DNA from: Cupriavidus consociatus
Lineage (GTDB): Bacteria; Pseudomonadota; Gammaproteobacteria; Burkholderiales; Burkholderiaceae
Reading direction: 5' to 3'
NCBI RefSeq assembly: GCF_017814975.1
Contig: NZ_JAGIQA010000020.1
Location: 62,001 to 126,000, forward strand
Length of the DNA stretch: 64,000 nucleotides
Shown: positions 8,905-18,290 of the stretch, piece after piece
Position numbering within the stretch: the first letter of the stretch is position 1
How the letters are laid out: every line of letters starts with the position of its first letter
Program-made: the position numbers and the translations under genes
Notes under the pieces: generated by a model
What the model saw: only the letters and a program-made list of their open reading frames with translations
Databases searched by the model: none
Told to the model about the DNA's origin: nothing

Positions 8905-9329
8905 AATGCCTCCCGGAAGCTGAGCGCGACCAGCGCCTCCCCTTCGAGCTTCACTTCACCTTCCGGGTTCGTTGTCGTTAAGGCGACACGGGCAAAACGC
9001 GTGCCTTCCTCTTCCACCACCTCAAGGACGCGGCCACTGCACCGAATACGCTCGCCTACTCGAGTCAGAGAGGCAAAGCGAACGCGGAAGCTGCGAATCG
9101 CCTCCTGCGGTGCCCAGCGAGTGAGCACTTGCCCCAGCCAGGCCATAGAGAGCATGCCGTGCGCGATGACATCACCCATTCCGGCTGCGCGGGCAAAGTC
9201 CTGATCGACGTGAATAGGATTGTGATCTCCCGAGGCCCCGCAATAGAGAGCTAGCGCGAGACGCGAAACGGGTTCCGGCTCGAAATCCGGAAGTTGCCAA
9301 CTGCCTTGAGCTGAATCGCTCGCCGTCAT
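8901..9329 (-). CDS. MaoC-like (R)-hydratase, C-terminal-type hot-dog subunit
   Basis: About 142 residues of a single hot-dog domain with the hydratase motif ASGDHNPIHVDQDFARAAGM, including the catalytic Asp and His. I chose ATG 9329 (MTASDSAQ) over an upstream in-frame ATG at 9368 because GGAGG lies six bases before it and it overlaps the preceding gene by ATGA. Paired with the adjacent FAS1-like half, it should form a heterodimeric (3R)-hydroxyacyl-CoA dehydratase, as in the HadAB or ChsH1-type enzymes. Its product would be the substrate of the 17beta-HSD4-like dehydrogenase at the end of the operon. Confidence 0.87.
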   Translation of the reverse strand: MTASDSAQGSWQLPDFEPEPVSRLALALYCGASGDHNPIHVDQDFARAAGMGDVIAHGMLSMAWLGQVLTRWAPQEAIRSFRVRFASLTRVGERIRCSGRVLEVVEEEGTRFARVALTTTNPEGEVKLEGEALVALSFREAL

Positions 9330-9784
9330 GCCTGGCCTCCTGATGGGTGACGTACAACCGTGACGCATCGCAGGTCTGCGACATGCTGGCCCGTCTGCTT
9401 CGTGACGCGCGTCGCACGTGCGACAAATTCAAGTGCTCCCTGCTTCTTGTCCCAGATATCTTCGATGCGAGGCTCGAACGTGAGCACATCATCCGCATAC
9501 GCCATGGCGTGGTACCTGAAGCCTTGCTCACCATGCAGCAAGTAGCGGTAATCTAGGCCGAGCAGGTCGCGGACAGCACTAGGGTTCGGTCCCTCCATTT
9601 CTAGGCAGAACAGGAAAGTTGCCGGTATCAGCAGGCCTGGGTAACCGGCCTCACGCGCGGCCGAGTCGTTGAAGTAGACGGGATCAGTCTGTGCCGTGGC
9701 CTTTGCAAAGAATCGGAGGCGACCTGCCTCCACGGGAACTGAGAATGGCGCAAAGGGGTGCCCGATGAAACGCTTGTCAATCAT
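9326..9784 (-). CDS. MaoC-like hydratase, N-terminal-type (FAS1-like dehydratase) subunit
   Basis: A 152-residue protein of the MaoC N-terminal half family (FAS1-like/HadA type). It starts IDKRFIGHPFAPFSVPVEAG and continues RFFAKATAQTDPVYFND, the degenerate hot-dog helix lacking the full catalytic pair. Such halves work as partners of a catalytic MaoC domain, here the next gene, with which it overlaps by four bases (ATGA). GAGGGG precedes ATG 9784, nine bases after the thiolase stop codon. The tail CVTVVRHPSGGQA is ordinary. Most likely the structural and acyl-binding half of a heterodimeric (R)-specific enoyl-CoA hydratase. Confidence 0.85.
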   Translation of the reverse strand: MIDKRFIGHPFAPFSVPVEAGRLRFFAKATAQTDPVYFNDSAAREAGYPGLLIPATFLFCLEMEGPNPSAVRDLLGLDYRYLLHGEQGFRYHAMAYADDVLTFEPRIEDIWDKKQGALEFVARATRVTKQTGQHVADLRCVTVVRHPSGGQA

Positions 9785-9793
9785 TCAGGCCCC

Positions 9794-10987
9794 TCACTGC
9801 CGCTGATAAAGCGTCACGACACAGGCACCACCCAACCCCAGGTTGTGCTGAAGTGCGATCCGCGCATTCTGCACCTGGCGGGCCTCGGCTCGACCACGAA
9901 GTTGCCACACGAGTTCAGCACATTGCGCGAGGCCGGTGGCCCCAAGTGGGTGTCCTTTGGACAGCAAGCCCCCCGACGGATTGACGACATACCGTCCGCC
10001 ATAGGTGTTGTCGCCGTCCAGCACGAACTTTTCGGCGGTACCGGGCGGAGTCAACCCGAGCGCCTCATAGGAGATGAGTTCATTGGCCGTGAAGCAGTCG
10101 TGTAGTTCCACGACATCCACGTCCTCGGGGCCGACACCAGCAGTCTCGTAGACCTCCTTGACCGCCTTGGCGGTCATGTCGTAGCCCACTAGCTTCCGCA
10201 TGTCGTCGCTCTCGAAGCTCGCGGGGGAGTCTGTGGTCATGGCCTGGCTCGCTATCACGACGCTCGCGTCCAGACCATGCTTGCGCGCAAAGTCCGAAGA
10301 ACACACGATGGCTGCGGCTGCTCCGCACGTCGGGGGGCAGCACTGATATCGCGTGAGGGGATCGAACACCATGGGCGAGGCCATTACCTCTTCCAGCGTC
10401 AGGATTTGGCGGAAGACGGCCAGCGGGTTTCGTGCCGCATGCTGGCGAGCCTTGACGGCGATACGCCCGAATGTGTCGGGTCGCGTACCATACTGCGCCA
10501 TGTAATCGCGACCCGCCCCACCAAAGAATTGGGCTGCGCGCGGGGTCTCTGGCTGGTAGCCCTGGTGTGCCGTCATCGTGTCCGCGAATCTCTGCATCGG
10601 CGAAGGGCGATCATCGAAGGCCCCCTTCAGGGCGCCGGGCACCATCTGGTCCATGCCGAGTGCTAGTGCGCACTCGACTGCACCGCTCTCCACCGCCTGG
10701 CGCGCCAGGAACAAGGCACTGGAGCCCGTCGCACAGTTATTGTTGAGATTGAAGATGGGGATCTCGCTCAGCCCAACCTGATATAAAGCGGCCTGGCCTG
10801 CCGTAGAGTCGCCATAGACGTACCCCACGTAAGCCTGCTGGATCAAGTCATAACTAAGCCGAGCATCGGCCAAGGCGAGCTGCGTTGCCCTGGCGCCCAT
10901 GACGTTATACGGCTCACTTGTGCCAGGCTTGGTAAACGGAATCATGCCTACGCCCACGACGTGGACGGCTCGTTGCTGAAGGGTCAT
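9794..10987 (-). CDS. SCPx-type thiolase (lipid-transfer-protein-like acyl-CoA C-acyltransferase)
   Basis: A 397-residue thiolase of the SCP2/SCPx class. The nucleophilic Cys is present at residue 85 in LNNNCATGSSALF, and the other catalytic motifs are HDCFTANE (His), GHPLGATG (His) and the C-terminal LGLGGACVV (Cys region). I chose ATG 10987 (MTLQQRAVHVVG), with GGAAGAG just upstream; the frame opens 12 codons earlier but would overlap the ligase gene. Members cleave branched or steroid-type 3-ketoacyl-CoAs. It sits between an acyl-CoA ligase and the MaoC-like pair, completing a beta-oxidation set. Unlike the two other thiolase-like proteins in this window it keeps its active-site Cys. Confidence 0.92.
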   Translation of the reverse strand: MTLQQRAVHVVGVGMIPFTKPGTSEPYNVMGARATQLALADARLSYDLIQQAYVGYVYGDSTAGQAALYQVGLSEIPIFNLNNNCATGSSALFLARQAVESGAVECALALGMDQMVPGALKGAFDDRPSPMQRFADTMTAHQGYQPETPRAAQFFGGAGRDYMAQYGTRPDTFGRIAVKARQHAARNPLAVFRQILTLEEVMASPMVFDPLTRYQCCPPTCGAAAAIVCSSDFARKHGLDASVVIASQAMTTDSPASFESDDMRKLVGYDMTAKAVKEVYETAGVGPEDVDVVELHDCFTANELISYEALGLTPPGTAEKFVLDGDNTYGGRYVVNPSGGLLSKGHPLGATGLAQCAELVWQLRGRAEARQVQNARIALQHNLGLGGACVVTLYQRQ

Positions 10988-11009
10988 TCTCTCTTCCTTT
11001 GATAGAAAC

Positions 11010-12566
11010 TCAGGCCGTCGCACGCGAGAGGTACTCGTCCCGAAGACGGTTCTTCAAGATCTTGCCGGCGGCAGAAAGCGGGAGGCTCGGCACGAAGTCC
11101 ACGCTCTTGGGGCATTTATATCCGGCCAGACGTGTTCGGCAGTGCGCTCGCAACTCATCCGCATCCGCCACTGCGCCCGGGCGCAACACGATCACTGCAT
11201 GGACCGACTCGCCCCACTGAATGCTTGGTACGCCTATGACTGCGCAAGCGGCGACAGCGTTGTGCGCCATCAGGGCCGCTTCCACCTCTGCCGAATAGAC
11301 GTTTTCTCCGCCCGTGATGACCATGTCTTTCAGTCGGTCCACAACGTGGATGTGCCCTGCTTCGTCCAGCCAGGCGGCATCACCGGTATGCAGCCAGCCG
11401 TCCTTCAGCGCTGCGGCTGTTTCCGTCGGCTTATTCCAGTAGCCTTGCATCACCGCGGGTCCCCGCAGTACTACCTCGCCCACGGAGCCTGGCGGCAGGT
11501 CCTTATCGTAAATATCGACAATTCGCAGTTCGGCGCCCAACCCTGCTTGCCCTACTGAACGCAAAGCAGTGCCTAAGCGCTGCCGGTCGGCTGCTTTGAC
11601 CGGGCCGAGAACACTGACAACCCCTGATGTCTCAGTCATGCCATAGGAGCTACAGAAGCCGACATCAGGCAATAGCTCCATTGCCCGATCGAGCAGCGCT
11701 GGCGGCATCGGAGCCCCACCATGGGATATGCGTTGAAGGCTGCGCAGTCGCCCGGCATCAAAGGACGGGTGATCCAACAGCATTTGCACCATGCTCGGGA
11801 CCAGCACCACATCGGTCACCTCGTATCGCTCGAAGGCGTCGAGCACCGATTCCGGCCGAAATTGGGGTTCGATGACGTTAGTGGCGCCCAGAACGATCTG
11901 CATCACCAAGCGGAACAGCCCTGAGACGTGAAAAAATGGCGATACAAAGAGTGCCACACCATTGAGAGGACTGAATGTCTCGGCCAGCCGCGATACCGCC
12001 CCGCACCAGAAATTGCTATGGGAGAGCATTACCCCCTTGGGAAAGCCTGTCGTGCCACCGGTGTAGAGAATAGCGGCCAGCTCGTCGCCTCCCGTCCGCG
12101 TATCGGTGAGTGGCTCGGAAGCTTGCAGAAGCGACTCGTAGGCTGGCAGGCCCGCCGCGCCATCGCCATTACCAATTTGGACAATCCGTTGCAGCGCGTC
12201 CGATCCAGCTCGAATGGAATCAACTTGATCCACGAATGCATCATCTACGAAGAGCACTTCACACCCGCAGTCGGACAGCGAGTAGACAATCTCCGAGACG
12301 CTCCACCGAGTGTTCACAGGAACAGCGACAGCGCCTGCCCACCATATCCCAAGCAACAATTCGACGTAGACGTCGGAGTTATGGGCAAGGATGGCAACCC
12401 GGTCTCCCGGTTGCACCCCCAAGTTGTGCAGCACTGCCGCTGCGCGAGCAATCCGCCCGGTTAGCTCGCGGAAAGTGCGTTGACGCCCAGCGAATATCGT
12501 TGCTGGTTTCTCGGGCGCTCGTTGCGCGGCCCTATGCAGTCCTTGGGTGAGATACATTCTGCTCAT
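11010..12566 (-). CDS. Acyl-CoA ligase (AMP-forming, ANL superfamily)
   Basis: A 518-residue AMP-forming acyl-CoA synthetase. The P-loop-like signature LYTGGTTGFPKGVMLSHSN, YGMTETSGV, the hinge VDRLKDMVITGGENVYSAEV and the C-terminal LPLSAAGKILKNRLR with the catalytic Lys are all present. It activates a carboxylic acid with ATP and CoA; the chain type cannot be told, but medium or branched acids suit the neighbours. Its start overlaps the stop of the Bug gene by ATGA (12563-12566), and the thiolase gene follows 22 bases after its stop. A second ATG three codons in is possible. Confidence 0.9.
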   Translation of the reverse strand: MSRMYLTQGLHRAAQRAPEKPATIFAGRQRTFRELTGRIARAAAVLHNLGVQPGDRVAILAHNSDVYVELLLGIWWAGAVAVPVNTRWSVSEIVYSLSDCGCEVLFVDDAFVDQVDSIRAGSDALQRIVQIGNGDGAAGLPAYESLLQASEPLTDTRTGGDELAAILYTGGTTGFPKGVMLSHSNFWCGAVSRLAETFSPLNGVALFVSPFFHVSGLFRLVMQIVLGATNVIEPQFRPESVLDAFERYEVTDVVLVPSMVQMLLDHPSFDAGRLRSLQRISHGGAPMPPALLDRAMELLPDVGFCSSYGMTETSGVVSVLGPVKAADRQRLGTALRSVGQAGLGAELRIVDIYDKDLPPGSVGEVVLRGPAVMQGYWNKPTETAAALKDGWLHTGDAAWLDEAGHIHVVDRLKDMVITGGENVYSAEVEAALMAHNAVAACAVIGVPSIQWGESVHAVIVLRPGAVADADELRAHCRTRLAGYKCPKSVDFVPSLPLSAAGKILKNRLRDEYLSRATA

Positions 12567-13573
12567 TCCAGTGTGATTCCCAATTCGTGCACGACGGCCT
12601 TCTCCCGGGCGAATTCACGCGCAGCAGACTTCGTATAGGCATCGCTGCTGAGGTACTCCTGCACCTGATCGTTCTGCTCCATAGTGCGTACGTAGGCCGG
12701 GTCAACCATGGCCCTGCGGAAGGCGTCGTGCAGTCGCGCCACCACGGAAGGGTCCATACCGCGCGGGCCAATCAATCCAATGGGAGAGGTCACTACGATG
12801 TCGTAGCCCAGCTCTTTTAGGGTGGGAACCTGCGGCCACCGTTTCAGGCGCACCTCTCCCATCGTTGCAAGTACCCGGACCTTCCCTGACTCCAGCATCG
12901 AGCCCCAGCCGGGATCGGCGTAAGCCGCCAAATGTCCACCCAACAGGTCCTTGACCTCTTCAGCCGTGCCTTTGTAGGGAATAAAATTGAGACGCACACC
13001 GGCTGCCCGGGCCAGACGCTCCATGGCAACATGACCGCTGCTACCCCGACCGCTGGCGCCATAAGTAATGGCCCCTGGCCTGGCACGTGCGTCATCTATC
13101 AGCTCCTTGAGCGACTTCCACGGCGCGTCGTTTGCGACCACGACACCGAATGAGAAGCCACTGAGGCCAATGATGTATGTGAAGTCCTTCAGGGGGTCGA
13201 AATTTACCTTGCTAAGATGCGGCAGCCGCAGCAGCGTACGTACCGCCATCGCGATGGTGTACCCATCGGGGGCGGCAGAGTGTGCCATCGCAGCCGGGGC
13301 GATAGTACCTCCGTTGCCAGGACGGTTAACAACAACGATGGGCTGTCCCAACTCCTTTGCTGCGGCGGTGGCAAGCGCGCGCAACTGCGTATCAGAAGCA
13401 CCGCCGGGGGGAAACGGCAGGACCAAAGTAATCGGTCGGACAGGGAACGCTTCGCCGGCAAATGCAGGCATTGCGGCATACAACGCAGCGCCCGAAGCAA
13501 TCGCCAGAAACAACCTCCGAGCACGCTGTGTTCGCATCGCGCGTGTGGTCTTTTTGGACATTTCCGGCATCAT
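12563..13573 (-). CDS. Bug-family periplasmic binding protein heading a beta-oxidation operon
   Basis: A 336-residue Bug/TctC-type receptor with a signal peptide (RRLFLAIASGAALYAAMPAFAG) and the family start FPVRPITLVLPFPPGGASDTQ, then VNRPGNGG and YGASGRGSSGHVAMERL. AGGAG lies two bases before ATG 13573 and five before the next ATG at 13570, so either may be used. It is first in the operon, translationally coupled (ATGA) to the acyl-CoA ligase. That placement suggests it captures the acid the ligase then activates. No transporter membrane subunits accompany it. Confidence 0.92.
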   Translation of the reverse strand: MMPEMSKKTTRAMRTQRARRLFLAIASGAALYAAMPAFAGEAFPVRPITLVLPFPPGGASDTQLRALATAAAKELGQPIVVVNRPGNGGTIAPAAMAHSAAPDGYTIAMAVRTLLRLPHLSKVNFDPLKDFTYIIGLSGFSFGVVVANDAPWKSLKELIDDARARPGAITYGASGRGSSGHVAMERLARAAGVRLNFIPYKGTAEEVKDLLGGHLAAYADPGWGSMLESGKVRVLATMGEVRLKRWPQVPTLKELGYDIVVTSPIGLIGPRGMDPSVVARLHDAFRRAMVDPAYVRTMEQNDQVQEYLSSDAYTKSAAREFAREKAVVHELGITLE

Positions 13574-13887
13574 CGCTCCTATGAATTTTGCGTTTTAGTG
13601 TCGGGCAATTTAGATGAACTTGCTCGATCGCGCGATTGATGAAAAATCAGTGACCATGAGATTTTCTGACGTATCCATGCCGCAGTTACCGCGCGCGCCT
13701 CGACCGCAGATGCCTCCATCATCGAGATTGGAAGCAACAGCCTCCGCGCCGTCCTTCGCAGGCTCCGGGAAAAAGGCCGATAAGAGCCTCCCTCGAACCG
13801 ATCAATGGCTTGATTTCAGCATCTGACAGGACGCCCAGCCATTAGTCGTCACGGTCCTTGTCGGGATGTTTTCCTTTTCGCACCTTG
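13574..13887. other. Intergenic, probable promoter region of the seven-gene operon
   Basis: About 314 bases between the SDR stop and the Bug gene start. The part nearest the Bug gene is AT-rich compared with its surroundings and should contain the promoter. No clear box, terminator or gene was recognised. Confidence 0.4.
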
Positions 13888-14724
13888 CTATGCGTCCGCA
13901 TCCGTCGACAGCGCCACCGATCGTTGGGCTTCTAGTGCGTGCAAACGGCTTTTAAGCGCGGAGTGCATGGCTTCATAGGCATCGCTTCCCAACGTGAGGC
14001 GGCGAGGCGCCTTACGCTCATTGGCGCAATCAATCATTGCCTGGGCGATCCTATGTGGATCTCCTGCAAAGGCCTGCGAGCCAGCGGTGGACATACGCCG
14101 CCGCATCGCGCCGACCAAGGATTTTTCATAGTGTGACAGTGGGTGGGCCCAATCGGCATTCTCACCCGCCCATGCCGTGCGTGCTGCGCCAGGTTCGATC
14201 AACGTCGCTTGGATGCCGAACGGTGCAACTTCTGGTATAAGCGCCTCTATGAAGCCTTCAATACCCCACTTGGTGGCGTGGTACACCCCCAGGCCGGGAT
14301 AGGCGACCTGCCCGCCAACGCTTGATACCTGCAGAATCCGGCCGCCCCCTTGCACGCGCAAATGCGGCAGGACCGCCCGCACAAGACGCATCGATCCCAG
14401 CAGATTCACCTCCACCTGGCGCACTAGCTGTTCGTGGCTCACTTCCTCAACGGCACCAAAGAGGCCATACCCCGCGTTACTGACAACGACATCGACTCGG
14501 CCAAGTTCCCAAAAGGCCTCGGCCACGACCTGCTCAACATCGGCGTTAGCCGTCAGATCCATCTCCCGCCGCCAAAGTCGCTCCCCAAACCGCGCCGCCA
14601 AGTCGTCAAGGGAGCGAAACTTCCGTGTGGTCGCAGCGACGCGATCGCCTCGAGCAAGCAGCGTCTCTGCCATTGCGCGTCCAAAGCCCCCACTGGTCCC
14701 AGTGATCAGCCAAGTCTTGTTCAT
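13888..14724 (-). CDS. Short-chain dehydrogenase/reductase
   Basis: A 278-residue classical SDR: TGTSGGFG at residues 8-15, SNAGYGLFGAVEE, SSVGGQVAYPGLGVYHATKWG with the Ser...Tyr-x-x-x-Lys triad, and the TLIEPGAARTAWAG loop. This subgroup is usually annotated as oxidoreductase of unknown substrate. It is clearly paralogous to the SDR at 57410-58240 (GYGLFGA, GGG.IL.VSS.GG and LG.YHA.KW are shared). It lies 337 bases downstream of the P450 gene, on the same strand, so it may oxidise the alcohol made by the P450. That role is inference. Confidence 0.88.
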   Translation of the reverse strand: MNKTWLITGTSGGFGRAMAETLLARGDRVAATTRKFRSLDDLAARFGERLWRREMDLTANADVEQVVAEAFWELGRVDVVVSNAGYGLFGAVEEVSHEQLVRQVEVNLLGSMRLVRAVLPHLRVQGGGRILQVSSVGGQVAYPGLGVYHATKWGIEGFIEALIPEVAPFGIQATLIEPGAARTAWAGENADWAHPLSHYEKSLVGAMRRRMSTAGSQAFAGDPHRIAQAMIDCANERKAPRRLTLGSDAYEAMHSALKSRLHALEAQRSVALSTDADA

Positions 14725-15061
14725 AACCCACTCCTCCCCAGTGTCGATGGCCTAGTGAAAAGAGGGGCAGCTCCGCATTGCCTGGTTCGGAGAGCGATCA
14801 CTTCACGCGGCATTTGGATCGGTCTCCTGCAAAGCTCCAGGAACCCTTGCCCAGCGATGTCACAGCACGAGGACACCTCCGAAACGGGCGCACGCGTACT
14901 GTACGGGGCGCCCAACATTCTCGCTTTTTGTCGAGTCGCAATGCATCCATTCCGCCCACCCCCACGTGCAATTGCGTCAACTGTTAACTGCGCATCTTGC
15001 ACGTCACCGATTAGCAGATGGGGCTTGCGCGGCTATCTCCTTGGGTCAAAGTCTTCATGGC
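14725..15061. other. Intergenic, nothing recognised
   Basis: 337 bases between the P450 stop and the SDR start. No gene or terminator hairpin stands out. It may contain a separate promoter for the SDR. Confidence 0.35.
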
Positions 15062-16267
15062 TCAGACCAAGGCAAGGGGGAGCGAAAGGAGTTGATTGAT
15101 TTGGGTCTGGCGACCACGCTGCGGCTCACCCGCGAGCCGCAATCGGATTCCTCGCTTGTGCATTTCCTCGAACAGGATGCGCAGTTCAAGCTTTGCGAGT
15201 GGCCCTCCGAGGCAGGTGTGGCAGCCACCCCCGAAGGCCATGTGGTTCCGCTCGGGGCGCGACGGATTGAAGCGATGCGGCTCTCCAAAGAGTTCCGGGT
15301 CGCGGTTGGCTGCGATGAAGTACAGCTGCATCAGGTCGCCCTTTCGAATCTTCGTGTTGCCAAACTCCAGATCTCGCGTGGCAACACGGCCCATGTTCAT
15401 GGCCGGTGTGATGTAGCGCAGGAACTCGTCGACAAGAGCATCCGTCTTTCCGTCGGCGACAGCTTCGTCAGCCATTCGCGCAACGTCTGCATCTTCGACG
15501 ATCATGCGCATCGCCTGTGCCATGACGGTGTGCGTGGTCTCGAAGCCAGCTAGCAGCAGCACGCTGGTAAATGACCGGTACTCGGCTTCAGTCAGCTCGC
15601 CCCGTTCATTCGCTTGGGCCAGGGCCGTGGCCATGTCATCGGCGGGCTCGCGCAGCTTCGCCGCGCGCAGTTCCCACATGTAGTCTCGGATCGGATTGTT
15701 CACAGCCCAGAATGTCTTCCCGTCATCTGGAACCTGCATGGCAGCGAAGACATCGAATGTCCACTTCACGACGCGGAGCTCATCTTGGCGAGGCACTCCA
15801 ATGACCCGAGCCATCACGCGTGAGGGAATCATGGCCGCCACGTCCGGCACGAAGTCCCCACCACCCTTCTCGACGTACGCCTGCAGCGTCTCTACCACAA
15901 TCGGCCGCACCCAATCGTCGAAGTTCGCTACCACGCGTGGACCGAACGCCTTTGCCACTGCGCGGCGCAACTCGCCGTGCTTCGGCGGGTCGTTCCAGAG
16001 AATATTCTCCGGATTTTTGCCGGTCAGCGGGTACCACGGTCCCAGCGTCGAAGTGAACGTCTCCGGGTCCTTTTCGATGGCGACGATATCCTTGGCTCGC
16101 GTGACAGCCCAAAACCCTCCGTTGAGCGTGCCACGTTCCGCAGGTTGCCAGTAAAGCCCTGGCATAGCTCGGACGGCATCGAATGCATCATGCGGTACCC
16201 CAGCAACGAAGGTCTCTTGACTTGCGAGGTTAGGAATTCGCGCGGCGGCATCAATGATGGCGCTCAT
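15062..16267 (-). CDS. Cytochrome P450 (class I, CYP124/125/142-like soluble type)
   Basis: A 401-residue bacterial P450. The open frame is 114 codons longer, but homology starts at MSAIIDAAARI (ATG 16267) with AAGGAGAT upstream. The I-helix reads LLLAGFETTHT with the acid-Thr pair, the K-helix ExxR is DEFLRY, and the heme-binding loop FGGGCHTCLGG puts the ligand at C352. It needs a ferredoxin, encoded two genes upstream; no reductase is adjacent, so it may share the one at 46553-47797. It is paralogous over its whole length to the P450 at 55068-56294. Relatives hydroxylate terminal methyl groups of terpenoids or steroid side chains; this specificity is inferred, not proven. Confidence 0.93.
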   Translation of the reverse strand: MSAIIDAAARIPNLASQETFVAGVPHDAFDAVRAMPGLYWQPAERGTLNGGFWAVTRAKDIVAIEKDPETFTSTLGPWYPLTGKNPENILWNDPPKHGELRRAVAKAFGPRVVANFDDWVRPIVVETLQAYVEKGGGDFVPDVAAMIPSRVMARVIGVPRQDELRVVKWTFDVFAAMQVPDDGKTFWAVNNPIRDYMWELRAAKLREPADDMATALAQANERGELTEAEYRSFTSVLLLAGFETTHTVMAQAMRMIVEDADVARMADEAVADGKTDALVDEFLRYITPAMNMGRVATRDLEFGNTKIRKGDLMQLYFIAANRDPELFGEPHRFNPSRPERNHMAFGGGCHTCLGGPLAKLELRILFEEMHKRGIRLRLAGEPQRGRQTQINQLLSLPLALV

Positions 16268-16295
16268 AGTTATCTCCTTGATTTGTTGAACCGCC

Positions 16296-17816
16296 TCAGC
16301 GACGGCCAAAGGTCTGCCGATTGCCCAGATCGACCCAGATCGACTTGGTTTCGGTGTATTCGTCGAGAGCATGGGGGCCCAACTCACGCCCCAAGCCACT
16401 TTGTTTGAAGCCTCCGAAAGGCATCGTGTGATGGACCATGCGGTAGGTGTTGACCCATACGGTTCCGGCGCGTAGCTGGTGCGCCATCCGCTGCGCACGG
16501 GCCATGTCACGGGTCCAGACGGCGGCTGCGAGTCCGAAATCAACGTCGTTCGCGAGTGCCAATGCCTCGTCTTCGCTCTTGAATCTGATCGCCGCGACGA
16601 CGGGACCAAAGACCTCTTCCTGTGCGAGTCGCGATCGATTCTCTACGTCGACAAACACCGTCGGCCGGACGAAAAACCCTTGGCTTGTCGCCAGTCCTTC
16701 GTCACGCACTCCGCCCGCCAGCAAGCGCGCTCCCTCGGACTTGCCGATGTCGACGTATTCAAGCACTTTATTCAGTTGCGTTCGGCAGGCAACGGGACCA
16801 ACTTCGGTCTTTGGGTCAAGCGGGTCACCTAGGCGCAAGGAGTCAGCGGCTACCGCGAGCCTGCTCGTGAACTCGTCGTAAATGGAGTCCTCCACCAGGA
16901 GCCGTGACCCTCCCATGCACGTCTGGCCGGTGGCCGCGAAGATGCCCGCCATCGCACCGTGCACGGCGTTGTCAAGGTCAGCATCCGCGAAGACAATGTT
17001 TGGGGACTTTCCTCCAAGCTCGAGCGTCACGCGCCCGACCCGGTCCGCGGCCGCTCGCAGCATGGCTCGCCCGCCCTGCGTCGAGCCTGTGAACGCGATC
17101 TTGTCCACACCCGGATGTGCAACGAGTGCGGCACCAGCTGTTTGGCCGAAGCCCGTCACGACATTGACGACACCCTTGGGATAGCCCGCCTCCATACAGA
17201 GCTCAGCAAGGCGTAACGTAGAAGTGGGCGTCACCTCCGATGGCTTGATAACCAATGTGCAGCCGGCACCGAGCGCAGGAAAGAGCTTCCAGGCGAGCAG
17301 TCCCAACGGCGTGTTCCATGGCGTCACGGCCGCCACGACGCCAACAGGCTCTCGCACGGTGCTCGTGCTCATGTTCGGAAAGCCGGTGTCGATGGTCTGG
17401 CCATGCAGGTTCTCGACCAATCCTGCGACGTAACGCGCGTGAGCTCCGAGCATGAAAGTGCCGCGGCTCATCTCACCGATCAGCTTTCCGTTCTCGTGAA
17501 TCTGGATGCGTGCTAGCTCATCGGCATTCTGCTCGATCAGATCTGCAAGTCGGCGAAGCAACGCGGCTCGTTGCGCCGGCGGCGTTTTCGGCCAACCGTC
17601 GGAATCGAACGCTCGCCGCGCGGCCCGTACAGCGCTGTCGACATCCGCCGCACCCGCAGCAGGTACGTGACCCCACTCACGATTTTCATAGGGGTCAACA
17701 CAACGAAAAGTTTCACCACTTGCCGAAGGCACCCATTCGCCGTCGATTAGCATGCGGTACTCGCGGTCGGTAGCGGCGTCAAAGCGCGCCGGAACAAGAG
17801 AAAGGTTGTCGGTCAT
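16296..17816 (-). CDS. NAD-dependent aldehyde dehydrogenase
   Basis: A 506-residue aldehyde dehydrogenase. Landmarks are TPWNTPLGLL, FTGSTQGG, the catalytic Glu in VTLELGGKSPN and the catalytic Cys in GQTCMGGSR. I took ATG 17816 (MTDNLSLVPARFD), where similarity begins; the frame opens 17 codons further up. It lies between a P450 (28 bases after its stop) and a ferredoxin gene, so it probably oxidises the aldehyde derived from the P450 product to an acid. It is strikingly similar to the enzyme at 44998-46533, including the shared start TDREY.MLIDGEWV and the tail ETKSIWV, and the two are likely duplicates. Confidence 0.92.
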   Translation of the reverse strand: MTDNLSLVPARFDAATDREYRMLIDGEWVPSASGETFRCVDPYENREWGHVPAAGAADVDSAVRAARRAFDSDGWPKTPPAQRAALLRRLADLIEQNADELARIQIHENGKLIGEMSRGTFMLGAHARYVAGLVENLHGQTIDTGFPNMSTSTVREPVGVVAAVTPWNTPLGLLAWKLFPALGAGCTLVIKPSEVTPTSTLRLAELCMEAGYPKGVVNVVTGFGQTAGAALVAHPGVDKIAFTGSTQGGRAMLRAAADRVGRVTLELGGKSPNIVFADADLDNAVHGAMAGIFAATGQTCMGGSRLLVEDSIYDEFTSRLAVAADSLRLGDPLDPKTEVGPVACRTQLNKVLEYVDIGKSEGARLLAGGVRDEGLATSQGFFVRPTVFVDVENRSRLAQEEVFGPVVAAIRFKSEDEALALANDVDFGLAAAVWTRDMARAQRMAHQLRAGTVWVNTYRMVHHTMPFGGFKQSGLGRELGPHALDEYTETKSIWVDLGNRQTFGRR

Positions 17817-17966
17817 GGGGACACTTGTAGGGAAGTTTGACGATGGGACTCTGGCGCGGAGCCGCAAGCGGTATTACTGCAACTGCGGAGCTCTATCGGC
17901 TCCCAGCAATGGCGTAGCCACCACCGACGGTGGCGATGGCTCTATACGGGACAAGGCTAGCGACGT

Positions 17967-18290
17967 TCATTTCTGCGAGCGCAGGATGTGAAGAATGAGG
18001 CCCTCCAGTTCGGGGGTAATTCGAACTTGGCAAGCCAGCCGACTACAAGAGGTTGGAACCTCGGCTGTGCATTCGAGCATTTCATCTTCACTGGCGCTCC
18101 GCGGCGGGAGTGCTGAGAGCCACCGTTCATCCACAACGACATGACAGGTGGCGCATGACAGCTCGCCGCCACAATCTGCGATGATGCCGGGAACGAGGTT
18201 GCGGCGAGCAGCATGCATGGCCGATTCGCCAACAAGCGCTTCGACGATCTTGCGCTCCCCGGACGCTTGCACGAAGGTCAACGCTGGCAT
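17967..18290 (-). CDS. [2Fe-2S] ferredoxin, adrenodoxin/putidaredoxin type
   Basis: A 107-residue ferredoxin with cluster ligands C40, C46 and C49 (CGGELSCATCHV) and C87 (LACQV). The pattern is that of redox partners for class I P450s. It lies just upstream of the aldehyde dehydrogenase and P450 genes on the same strand and is likely the direct electron donor for the 15062-16267 P450. AGGATTCGC precedes ATG 18290. A close paralogue sits at 49077-49403 in the second P450 operon. No ferredoxin reductase accompanies this copy. Confidence 0.93.
   Translation of the reverse strand: MPALTFVQASGERKIVEALVGESAMHAARRNLVPGIIADCGGELSCATCHVVVDERWLSALPPRSASEDEMLECTAEVPTSCSRLACQVRITPELEGLILHILRSQK

Noticed and set aside
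9794..10987. Idea that all three thiolase-fold proteins are Ltp2-like aldolases
   Set aside because: This one keeps the nucleophilic Cys (C85) and both His motifs, so it is a true SCPx-type thiolase.
16268..16609. N-terminal extension of the first P450 frame (114 extra codons)
   Set aside because: The extension is antisense-like sequence overlapping the aldehyde dehydrogenase gene; the family N-terminus and a good ribosome site are at 16267.
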